A stretch of 9,687 nt of DNA from Nitrospirota bacterium (GTDB taxonomy: Bacteria; Nitrospirota; Thermodesulfovibrionia; Thermodesulfovibrionales; Dissulfurispiraceae): the NCBI GenBank assembly GCA_016212685.1, contig JACREW010000158.1, positions 1 through 9,687 of the forward strand. Reading direction: 5' to 3'. Shown here piece after piece: positions 1 to 5,540 of the stretch; the stretch's first letter is position 1; every line of letters starts with the position of its first letter. Both the position numbers and the translations under genes were made by a program. Below the pieces are notes generated by a model. That model was not told the DNA's origin, made no database searches, and worked only from the letters and a program-made list of their open reading frames with translations.

Positions 1-867
1 CACAGTCAGTTGATATAATCCATTCGGCCTGTCAAGCTTATCCGCAAAATCGTAACATGCCTGTGATATTTTCTGTCGTATGGCATTAATCCCTTTCGAG
101 TCAAACTCTTCCATCGTTGTGTTTAACCTGCCTATCAAAACATTCCAATCCTCATATTCTCCATAACGTCTATATTTTTTTAATGCAGGCTTTTCAAAAT
201 CAGCCGTATTCAACCGGTCAGCATCAATGAGACAGCTGTATAAAAACCGTACCAGAAGGCCACATTTGAAAGAAAAGGTTTCCTTAGAATCATGAGAAGA
301 TTTCAATGCCTTAAGCCTGGCTACAAGACTTTGTAAAAACTCTTTCGAATGCAACCGATTTATTATACGCTCTCTCGCCTTATCGCTTAATTTTCCGAAT
401 ACTTCATCAATATGCGATTTTTCTTTCTCTTTGACCATGCGTTTTGAATAGGTATCTTTGCCGTCAGGAGAAATACTGTCTATCAATCCTGAATGATGGG
501 AGGCTAAGCACAATGACAAAACTTGAGCTGCAAATAGAGCTTCTTTTCCATTTTGGGCAAGCTCTCTACAGATAAGTTGTGCGCCAGCAGTTGAATGATC
601 GACTTTCCCCTTTAATCCAGCCGCATCAACATAATCGTCTTCGTCAGGATTAATAAGACCTACAGCTGATTTAATGTATTGCTCAAATTCATGGCTCGCC
701 TTTCCGATGTCATGCAAAAGCCCAACTATTTCACCTTGCTCTTTCAGCCCTATCTTTGAAGCAAATTTACCCGCTTGCCCCGATACTTCTTTGAGGTGCT
801 TCGACAGACTTTGTATTAGTCCGTCTTTTCCTCTGCGATGTGCAATATATTCAGTGTCACTAAACAT
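1..867 (-). CDS. cas3: CRISPR-associated nuclease/helicase Cas3, N-terminal HD domain (partial, runs off left edge)
   Basis: The frame is open from ATG at 867 to base 1 (289 codons) and continues beyond the window. Cas3 is the nuclease-helicase recruited by type I Cascade to degrade target DNA. The HD nuclease ligands are visible: H10, H24, the LLHDIGK motif (H52, D53, K56), D90-H91, and H124-H125 in LASHHSGLID. Near residues 211-218 is the SCLIDADR motif typical of the end of this domain. The last visible residues, GLYQLTV, are the usual lead-in to the Walker A motif of the helicase, which should lie just off the edge. An AAAGGG ribosome site sits eight bases before the ATG, which supports this start although the frame continues upstream to a TGA at 886-888. 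The subtype cannot be fixed without the neighbouring cas genes. Family identification is confident. Confidence 0.9.
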   Translation of the reverse strand, partial: MFSDTEYIAHRRGKDGLIQSLSKHLKEVSGQAGKFASKIGLKEQGEIVGLLHDIGKASHEFEQYIKSAVGLINPDEDDYVDAAGLKGKVDHSTAGAQLICRELAQNGKEALFAAQVLSLCLASHHSGLIDSISPDGKDTYSKRMVKEKEKSHIDEVFGKLSDKARERIINRLHSKEFLQSLVARLKALKSSHDSKETFSFKCGLLVRFLYSCLIDADRLNTADFEKPALKKYRRYGEYEDWNVLIGRLNTTMEEFDSKGINAIRQKISQACYDFADKLDRPNGLYQLTV

Positions 868-885
868 ATTCAATGCCCTTTTGAC

Positions 886-1053
886 TCACTTCCCCAAATC
901 ATGCCACAACCCCGCAAGATATGCCCATTCGCCCGAACCGAATTCAGCGGCGAATTGCTTCGCCAGTTCGGCGGTGCCGACCAGATGCTCCTCGAGCCGA
1001 TGCCATTTCTCAACCGGCTTCCCTTCCACACTGTGAGCGTAAAATTTTGTCAT
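886..1053 (-). pseudogene. Truncated second Cas3 HD-domain N-terminus (55 residues)
   Basis: ATG at 1053, preceded at good spacing by AAGG, opens a 55-codon frame ending in TGA at 886-888. The peptide reads as a standard Cas3 N-terminus: FYAHSVEGKPVEKW at residues 4-17, EEHL with H23, and GLWHDLGK at 48-55, where it stops. It thus carries the first HD ligands (H6, H23, H51-D52) but not the HH and DAD parts, so it cannot be a complete nuclease. It is in the same frame as the intact cas3 that starts 19 bases later, separated by one TGA and six sense codons. The two HD starts are clearly divergent, so this is not a recent tandem duplication. I infer a remnant of a different cas3, or a leader peptide translationally coupled to cas3. 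The homology is clear; the present function is unknown. Confidence 0.75.
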
Positions 1054-1259
1054 CTTGAACCTTACCGATCCTTTTGCTCTACCACCCTCATCTTATCATT
1101 CTCCCGTCTTTAATTTTAGACCGGAGACAGTCCCCTCTGCCCCAGTAAGCGCCGCGCCCCTTTTTTGTCCCTGCATGTTCAGTATTCTTCGCTCCGCATG
1201 CCCTCGCCAAATCTCCCTTTCCCTTCTCCCTCAATCCTATCACAAACAGCAAGCAGCAT
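1054..1259. other. Intergenic leader upstream of the cas3 fragment, with hairpin and small palindrome
   Basis: No gene was found here on either strand. Bases 1100-1127 form a hairpin of nine pairs with one central mismatch (arms TCTCC.GTCT and AGAC.GGAGA around an eight-base AT loop). It overlaps a near-palindrome GGAGAC-A-GTCCCC at 1123-1135 that resembles extragenic REP-like palindromes. There is no T-run after the hairpin on either strand, so it does not look like a terminator. Being 47 bases upstream of the cas3-fragment start, it could lie in the leader of the cas transcript. I saw no convincing -35/-10 pair. Confidence 0.4.
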
Positions 1260-1636
1260 TCAGTCATCGGCCTTCCTTGAAATCTCCCATACCCCTTCTC
1301 TTCTTCCTCCGACTCTTTTAATCACGCCCCTTTTCTTAAGATTATAGAGATGGTATTTCACTCCGTCCGGGGTAATCCTCAAAAGGCCGGCAAGCTCTTC
1401 TCTTGTTATTCCCGGCTTTTCTTTTATCGCAGATAAAATCTTTTGGGTAGTCTTTGGGGTAGTTTCTTCCTGCGCGAGCTTCAGGTATTCATGACTCTGC
1501 CTGAAAGTCACATAAAATTCTCATTGAACTCCACCTGCGGGCAAGGCGCTTTCTCAGTCCTGCAAATGTCCCTCATCCTCAACATGCCTGAACCGAGCTT
1601 TTCACCAAAACGGATTCTTGAAAACAAATCTCCGAT
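1260..1636 (-). pseudogene. Broken AlbA_2/HATPase_c_4-type transcriptional regulator, C-terminal remnant
   Basis: Two adjacent frames together encode the C-terminus of a Schlafen AlbA_2 (formerly AAA_4) DNA-binding protein. Upstream (1636 to about 1514) the frame reads IGDLFSRIRFGEKLGSGMLR and ends VEFNENFM before a TGA. This matches the HATPase_c_4 signature (NPxIAxLLFRxGxxEKxGSGIxRM). From about 1517 down, the other frame reads FYVTFRQ, then TTPKTTQKILSAIKEKPGIT, a winged helix (REELAGLLRITPDGVKYHLY), and ends at TGA 1260-1262. Joining NENF to FYVTFRQ needs one extra T in the TTTT run near 1514-1517, so a single-base deletion is the simplest explanation. A second stop, TAA at 1637-1639, precedes the homologous part, and the upstream half of the gene is absent, replaced by a repeat. 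The downstream piece alone could start at GTG 1511 as an 83-residue winged-helix protein, but no ribosome site supports this. Confidence 0.7.
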
Positions 1637-1684
1637 TTACTTAATCGCAGAAAGCCTTCCTTATCTTCTCCTTTTCCCCGAAAA

Positions 1685-1795
1685 ACTCCGCCCTATTCCT
1701 CTCCAAATTCCCGAAAAATCCCCTCACCGCCCGCCCATCAAAAACAGTGTCCGTGTCGGTGAACGGTGTCAGTAATTAGTGTCTGTGTCGGTGAA
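1685..1795. repeat. Direct repeat copy 1, left of the HEPN/MNT pair
   Basis: Bases 1685-1760 match 2637-2712 in the same orientation without gaps, with nine differences over about 75 bases. The last 32 bases before the GTGTC part ends are identical (GCCCGCCCATCAAAAACAGT, then GTCCGTGTCGGT). Copy 1 carries an extra internal duplication: GTGTCCGTGTCGGTGAA at 1747-1763 recurs with one change at 1779-1795. The copy ends 16 bases from the HEPN stop codon and starts just upstream of the truncated AlbA_2-type pseudogene. Its identity is unknown; a REP-like or miniature mobile element is my inference. Confidence 0.8.
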
Positions 1796-1811
1796 AGTTA
1801 TCGCACTTGGT

Positions 1812-2207
1812 TCATATTTTTATTTTGTCTAAAACGATTTCCTTTACCTTCAGGGCTACTTTGTAAGCTTCCTTTGCTTCTTCCAATGAAGGTTCATAGA
1901 AAGCATCCGGATATCGTGTTTCAACGGCAAATTCTGATATCCTTTCCATGTCCTCTTCTAAAGGAGAAAGTTCCGGAATAAAAGGAGTGATTTCTGTTAG
2001 AAGTTTTACGAGGTCGTGGGTTTTTGAAATATCCTGTTCAAAATAAACCAGTGAGCCTTTGATGAGTTTTTCTATGGCTTGTTGAGAATGGAAGCAGAGG
2101 GTATCGGCAGGTATATCTTTGGATGTTAAATTATTTTCAATATTTTTCAGGTCGTTATCCGCTTTTGAAAACCACTTTTTAACAATAATATTTCTATCTT
2201 CGTGCAT
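1812..2207 (-). CDS. HEPN domain protein, partner of an MNT nucleotidyltransferase
   Basis: This 131-residue protein matches the HEPN family in the PF05168 style. It has a helical N-terminus with KKWFSKADNDL (10-20), FHSQQAIEKLIKGSL (39-53), SKTHDLVKLL (61-70) and VETRYPDAFY (95-104), followed by a helical C-terminus. HEPN proteins paired with minimal nucleotidyltransferases are toxin-antitoxin modules in which HEPN is the ribonuclease toxin in characterised cases. The canonical RX4-6H catalytic motif is not evident: after R98 comes YPDAFYEP with no His. ATG 2207 is chosen because it gives the normal domain length and overlaps the MNT stop by only 14 bases. An earlier in-frame ATG at 2300 would lie deep inside the MNT gene. 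An AAAAGG sequence lies upstream but with long spacing, so translational coupling is likely. The gene is visibly more AT-rich than the redox genes to the right, consistent with transfer. Confidence 0.85.
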   Translation of the reverse strand: MHEDRNIIVKKWFSKADNDLKNIENNLTSKDIPADTLCFHSQQAIEKLIKGSLVYFEQDISKTHDLVKLLTEITPFIPELSPLEEDMERISEFAVETRYPDAFYEPSLEEAKEAYKVALKVKEIVLDKIKI

Positions 2208-2511
2208 ACAAGATTTTGCCTTTTGTAGTAGCAGTATATACGATAGTCCCTTTAATATCCTTATACTTTGCTTCCTCTTGAGGCGTAAAAACAAAAACAT
2301 CCAATGAGAAATTTCTACGAGGGAATAATCTCCTTATCTGCATATTCCTCTGGTGATGGTTTGCAGGAGAATCCCATATGACGACCAGGTCTATATCACT
2401 TTCTTCTTTTGCCTCACCTGTTGCATAAGAACCAAAAAGGATAATCTTCTCAGGAGATACGGTCTTTACAATTTTATCTTTTATTTCTTCAATTTTGTCT
2501 TCGGTAATCAT
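2194..2511 (-). CDS. MNT-type minimal nucleotidyltransferase, probable antitoxin of the HEPN pair
   Basis: This 105-residue protein has the nucleotidyltransferase core: ILFGSYATGEAKEESDIDLV at residues 24-43, with G27-S28 and metal-binding D39 and D41. A third acidic residue, D71, lies in FSLDVFVF. The catalytic signature therefore looks intact. In the studied MntA-HepT systems the transferase neutralises the HEPN toxin by adding AMP to it; whether that happens here is inference. ATG 2511 has AAGGA eight bases upstream. The gene is first in the two-gene unit, and its stop lies inside the start of the HEPN gene. Confidence 0.88.
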   Translation of the reverse strand: MITEDKIEEIKDKIVKTVSPEKIILFGSYATGEAKEESDIDLVVIWDSPANHHQRNMQIRRLFPRRNFSLDVFVFTPQEEAKYKDIKGTIVYTATTKGKILYARR

Positions 2512-2566
2512 TTAATTCATCCTTTTCCCCATCCCATCTCTATTGTTCTTATATCATGCCTTATTT

Positions 2567-2595
2567 AGTATATAGTATATCAAAGAAAGCTGAAA
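2567..2595 (-). promoter_or_regulatory. Candidate promoter of the MNT/HEPN operon
   Basis: Reading the minus strand, TTTCAG (2595-2590) is followed after 17 bases by TATACT (2572-2567). A second TATACT lies just upstream at 2579-2574, so the region is a short tandem ATATACT repeat. The position, 56 bases before the MNT start, and the AT richness fit a sigma-70-type promoter, possibly autoregulated through the repeated motif. The -35 is weak. Confidence 0.4.
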
Positions 2596-2636
2596 CCCTG
2601 AATAAATACTGTTTTGCATTTACCCCATTATTACCC

Positions 2637-2740
2637 ACTCCGGCCTATTTTTATACAAATTCCCGATAAATCCCTGCACGGCCCGCCCATCAAAAACAGT
2701 GTCCGTGTCGGTATTCTGTGTCGGCAACTGACACTGACAC
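2637..2740. repeat. Direct repeat copy 2, right of the HEPN/MNT pair, ending in an inverted GTGTC hairpin
   Basis: Bases 2637-2712 are the second copy of the repeat at 1685-1760. Here the GTGTC end continues into an inverted arm: GTGTCCGTGTCGGT (2699-2712) faces ACTGACACTGACAC (2727-2740), giving a 14-position stem with one mismatch and one G-T wobble around a 14-base loop. Nested within is GTGTCGGCAACTGACAC, itself an inverted pair. The two repeat copies bracket the HEPN/MNT pair exactly, with the cassette's promoter region inside. Both copies are open over about 25 codons in one minus-strand frame, but only copy 2 has an ATG, and that lacks a ribosome site. Confidence 0.8.
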
Positions 2741-2938
2741 GGAATATTATCCATATCTCGGTCTTCTCGATATTCATAAACCATTGTCGGTTTCAGCGCA
2801 CAGACAGACTATCAAATTATACCTCTTTCTTTTTTGAAAAACTATCGGTAAATAGCCATCAGACTAATTCGCACAGTTTTACCGGCAATTTTCTGTATTT
2901 TTTAAGGGGAAAGCGCAAAGAAGATTTGAAGAAATAAT
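2741..2938. other. Gene-free stretch between fdhD and the repeat-bracketed cassette
   Basis: No credible gene was found on either strand. The part next to fdhD holds a terminator-like hairpin (listed separately). A TATAAT-like hexamer on the minus strand at 2821-2816 has no good -35 partner. Together with 2512-2740 this makes 427 bases without a supported coding region. Confidence 0.5.
2837..2884 (-). terminator. Possible terminator downstream of fdhD
   Basis: On the minus strand, CGGTAAA (2884-2878) pairs with TTTACCG (2852-2846) across a long 25-base loop. ATAG and five T residues (2841-2837) follow. It lies about 55 bases after the fdhD stop, where a terminator is expected. The large loop and short stem make it a weak candidate. 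Confidence 0.3.
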
Positions 2939-3697
2939 CTAAACTACCCTTTGCGGGTGAGTATAAACGTTCAATCTGTCCGCCCTTATAAATCCGACGA
3001 CCGTTACTCCGCTTTTTTCTGCAATATCCACTGCAAGGCTCGTCGGGGACGTCCTGCTTGCGACCATCGGTATCCCCCACTTGGCGCACTTTGAAACTAT
3101 CTCTGACGATAACCTTCCGCTTGCTAACATTATCTTTCCTTCAAACTGGATCTTCTCCAAAATGGCGTACCCGATGATCTTGTCAACTGCATTGTGCCTG
3201 CCGATGTCTTCTGCAAGGCATAATATTTCACGGCCGTCGCTGAGCCCGGCGCTGTGAACGCATCCCGTGGATTTATAAAGTTCCGAAGCGTTCTGAAATC
3301 TCCTGAACACTCCCTTTAAGTCGTCCGCCTTTACCGTAAAGGAATCTTCTATTTTCTGGAGGGACATCCTCTTAGGAAATGTTATGCCCCCAATGCAGCC
3401 CGATGTTATGACCGCGCCTTCGGTCGAGGCATCGCCTTCTGCAGGTATATCCACGACAACGTCTTCCCCGTATTGAACGGACATTCTCTCCGCGCACCAT
3501 CCGCCTTTGATAATGTCTTCGGTCATGAACATGCCTACGACAAGCTCCCTCACCATAAGCGGCGTACAGTAAAGGCTTAAGACCTCTTTGCCGTTCACCG
3601 ACACCCTCAGCCGTTTTTCGACTGCAATAAGGTCTTCCCGCTCTTCCAGAGAGCCGGAGGCGCTTTTATATATGTTTCGCTTTATGCAACTGTTCAT
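2939..3697 (-). CDS. fdhD: FdhD, formate dehydrogenase sulfurtransferase / accessory protein
   Basis: FdhD passes sulfur from the IscS cysteine desulfurase to the molybdenum bis-MGD cofactor and is required for active formate dehydrogenases. From ATG 3697 the protein is 252 residues, close to the family norm. Visible features are VNGKEVLSLYCTPLMVRELV near the N-terminus, TSGCIGGITF (C101), STGCVHSAGL (C146), the conserved EDIGRHNAVDKIIG (163-176), and SGRLSSEIV with MVASRTSPTSLAVDIAE. The loop that is CxxC in E. coli FdhD is Cys-Ile-Gly-Gly here, so only the first Cys remains. ATG 3697 is preferred over the in-frame start at 3739: it has AAGGA just upstream, although closely spaced, and gives a normal length. 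The gene overlaps the end of the PAS/GAF gene by 32 bases, implying co-transcription and probably coupled translation. Confidence 0.92.
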   Translation of the reverse strand: MNSCIKRNIYKSASGSLEEREDLIAVEKRLRVSVNGKEVLSLYCTPLMVRELVVGMFMTEDIIKGGWCAERMSVQYGEDVVVDIPAEGDASTEGAVITSGCIGGITFPKRMSLQKIEDSFTVKADDLKGVFRRFQNASELYKSTGCVHSAGLSDGREILCLAEDIGRHNAVDKIIGYAILEKIQFEGKIMLASGRLSSEIVSKCAKWGIPMVASRTSPTSLAVDIAEKSGVTVVGFIRADRLNVYTHPQRVV

Positions 3698-5231
3698 ACA
3701 TCCTTGCGTTCTCAATCGCCGTCCCGCACACCTCCGCAAGCGACGCGGAAAACGCGATATCCTCTTCGGTAAAATGTCTCGGGGTGTCGGTGAGCAGCCT
3801 CAACACGCCGATTACCTTATCTCTCGCAATTATGGGGAGGGTAAGAATACTCTTTATCCCTTCTTCCATAGCCTCTTTCTGATAATGGATCCTCTGATCG
3901 GTGCCGACATCATAGATTGCTACAGGCCTTGTCTGGAGGGCATGTTTCACATTTTCCTCGGTATCCACAGGCCCCCTTCCAAGATATTTTTCGCTCAAAC
4001 CGTATGCCGCCGCCAATTCGAGTTTTTCTCCGGTCGCATCGAGCAGTCTTATGGTAGCCGCCTTTAAATTCATTGCCTCCGGTAATTTGTTGACTATGAG
4101 ATTAAGGACCTCGTTCAATCTCAGTGTCGAGCTCACGGCCTTTGTCACGTCCTCGAACACCCGCAGATATTCCTTTGCGCGGGATACTGTGGTCTCGAAC
4201 GTCCTTGCGTTCACTATGGCGATGGCAGCCTGCTCGGCGATGGCGGCCATGAATTTCAGATCCTCGTCCCTATATTTCACCGGCTCGGCCGTATACATCC
4301 TCAAAACGCCTATAACCTCTTTTTTGAGCTTAACCGGTATGGACAATATGCTCCTTATGCCCTCGGCCTCAGCTTCAATACGGTATTTGGAATCCGAATC
4401 AGAGGTTATATCGTATATGGAAACCGCTTTGCCGGAAAGGGCATCCTCTATGCTCCTATCGTACTCGACAGGTCCCTTATTTACATACTTTTCGCTCAGT
4501 CCCTGATGCGCTGCCACTTCGAGCTTATGCGTCTCCTTATTCAGAAGCCTGAGCATGCTCGCCTTCACGTTCATTATCTTAACCGCGTTGGTCACTATCA
4601 AATTCAGCACTTCGTTAAGAGAAAGGCTCGAACTTATCGCCTTGGATATGTTCTGATAGCTCTCGAGATAGACCTTCTTCTCGAATATCTTTTCGGCGCA
4701 GTCCGGGCACATGCCGTGAGTAAATACCCCGAACCCCTCGTCCGTAAAATACTTCTCTATCTGCTCCCACGAATTTTCGCTGATTTTTATCTTCTTGCAC
4801 CAGGCGCATATCGGCACAAGCCTGTCCTTACGATGATTTTTTATATAAGCTTCGACAGAGGAAAACACCCTCGCATTGTCCCTTAAGACAGATACCGCTC
4901 CGATTATTTTGCCGCTTCTGAAAACCGGAGACGCCTGTTCTTCGACATAAAGTTTTTCGTTGTTCCTGTTAACGATAAACAGGTTTTTGACTACGGTTTT
5001 GGCTGACTGCAGGCAGAGGATTGCAGGATATTCGTAGGCAGCCAATAAATCGCCTGATTCGTCTTCATAACGCAAGACTTCATGGCAAACCTTTCCTTTA
5101 ACGTCTCCTTCGGGAAAACCGGCAAGAAATTCCGAGCCTTTGTTCCAGTATTCTATTTTGCGGTCGATGCCGACGTAGTAGACGCCGTCCGAGATGCTGC
5201 CGAGCATGTCGAAATAGATATTGCGAAACAT
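3666..5231 (-). CDS. PAS - Cys4 - GAF - GAF sensor protein without an output domain
   Basis: This 521-residue soluble protein has no signal peptide or membrane segment. Residues about 5-118 form a PAS domain (SDGVYYVGIDRKIEYWNKGS at 14-33, then GKIIGAVSVLRDN). Residues 141-183 form a Cys4 unit, ICAWCKKIK (C142, C145) with W155 and THGMCPDCAEKIF (C175, C178). This resembles the zinc-ribbon-like CxxC...CPDC segment often found after sensor domains. Two GAF domains follow at about 197-345 and 367-512. They share a pattern: S(S/T)LxLNEVLNLIV, AxxRLL, GLSEKY, GxxSIL(S/T)LP, VIGVLR. The protein then ends in a short helix. No kinase, GGDEF, HTH or phosphatase domain is present. ATG 5231 lacks a good ribosome site, and an in-frame stop lies six bases upstream; ATG 5207 is an alternative. 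The ligand is unknown. The overlap with fdhD suggests a role in redox or formate metabolism, by inference. Confidence 0.88.
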   Translation of the reverse strand: MFRNIYFDMLGSISDGVYYVGIDRKIEYWNKGSEFLAGFPEGDVKGKVCHEVLRYEDESGDLLAAYEYPAILCLQSAKTVVKNLFIVNRNNEKLYVEEQASPVFRSGKIIGAVSVLRDNARVFSSVEAYIKNHRKDRLVPICAWCKKIKISENSWEQIEKYFTDEGFGVFTHGMCPDCAEKIFEKKVYLESYQNISKAISSSLSLNEVLNLIVTNAVKIMNVKASMLRLLNKETHKLEVAAHQGLSEKYVNKGPVEYDRSIEDALSGKAVSIYDITSDSDSKYRIEAEAEGIRSILSIPVKLKKEVIGVLRMYTAEPVKYRDEDLKFMAAIAEQAAIAIVNARTFETTVSRAKEYLRVFEDVTKAVSSTLRLNEVLNLIVNKLPEAMNLKAATIRLLDATGEKLELAAAYGLSEKYLGRGPVDTEENVKHALQTRPVAIYDVGTDQRIHYQKEAMEEGIKSILTLPIIARDKVIGVLRLLTDTPRHFTEEDIAFSASLAEVCGTAIENARMYEQLHKAKHI

Positions 5232-5283
5232 TATTTATTATATCATCAAGGTTTTTATTTTTACCGCAACTTAATAGGGATAT

Positions 5284-5322
5284 AAAAAAGACTGCATTTC
5301 TGGAATTAATCCCAAAAATGCA
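5284..5322 (-). terminator. Probable Rho-independent terminator after the NuoF/NuoG-like operon
   Basis: On the minus strand, TGCATTT-T-TGG (5322-5312) pairs with CCA-G-AAATGCA (5303-5293) around an eight-base loop. This gives ten pairs with one mismatch, and GTC plus six T residues (5289-5284) follow. The stem is AT-rich, which weakens the call, but hairpin, T-run and position all agree. Confidence 0.5.
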
Positions 5323-5337
5323 ATTGAACATTAAAAT

Positions 5338-5489
5338 CATGGAGGCATGGGCTGATAAGAGGCTTTACCTCGCCACCTTATTGAGGATGACTGTTACCGC
5401 ATATCCAATCAAAAAATCCACGCTAAATATACTGGATTGTTTTAAGAAATTGCGAATTGTAAAGACTTTTAGCAGTCCATGCCTCCATG
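5338..5489. repeat. Palindromic element with 24-base inverted arms and nested stems (MITE-like or structured RNA)
   Basis: The outer arms are 5338-5361 and 5466-5489. Their first 13 bases are perfect (CATGGAGGCATGG against CCATGCCTCCATG), with three mismatches in the next eleven. Inside, TTACCGCA (5394-5401) pairs with TGCG (5451-5454) and GTAA (5459-5462) across a four-base bulge. Innermost, AAAAAATCCA (5411-5420) pairs with TGGATT and TTTT (5433-5443) with one bulged G. Weaker inverted similarity (CCCAAA and AATGCA blocks) extends outward on both sides to about 5311 and 5515. Three nested stems on one axis are unlikely by chance. It could be a small non-autonomous transposon, or an RNA structure in the transcript. 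No coding capacity is evident. Confidence 0.7.
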
Positions 5490-5540
5490 TAAATGCATTA
5501 TTTGGGTTAAATGCTTTGCCTTCCTGCTTGTCTTCCGTAA

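Larger units (their letters stand above)
5232..5540. other. 309-base gene-free region between the NuoG-like gene and the PAS/GAF gene
   Basis: No protein gene is supported here. In minus-strand order the region holds an approximately 50-base spacer after the NuoG-like stop, a 152-base palindromic element (5338-5489), a terminator-like hairpin (5284-5322), and an AT-rich leader. The leader has TATAAT (minus strand) only about six bases before the ATG of the PAS/GAF gene and no clear Shine-Dalgarno sequence. The hexamer TTGCGG lies 21 bases upstream of that TATAAT, too far for a good promoter. The region separates the redox operon from the sensor/fdhD operon. Confidence 0.6.

Noticed and set aside
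886..888. TGA between the two Cas3 HD starts as a selenocysteine codon
   Set aside because: Cas3 has no known selenocysteine, the intact cas3 has its own start and ribosome site, and no SECIS-like hairpin was identified after the TGA.
674..1347. Plus-strand frames across the cas3 start and leader
   Set aside because: They lie opposite the Cas3 HD sequences or in the leader, are rich in Ser/Pro/Phe as typical of antisense reading, and match no family I recognise.
2208..2300. Longer HEPN start at 2300
   Set aside because: The added 31 residues are a shadow of the MNT coding region and lack HEPN similarity. ATG 2207 gives the normal domain.
1686..2740. CRISPR array made of the GTGTC repeats
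   Set aside because: There are only two long copies about 950 bases apart and a short imperfect tandem. There is no regular repeat-spacer spacing.
2620..2784. 54-residue minus-strand frame spanning repeat copy 2 (MVYEYREDRDMDN...)
   Set aside because: It has no ribosome site, most of it is the repeat itself, and copy 1 has no matching start or N-terminus. It is recorded only as part of the repeat finding.
3698..3739. Longer FdhD start at 3739
   Set aside because: It adds 14 unconserved residues, deepens the overlap with the PAS/GAF gene to 74 bases, and is not needed for family length.
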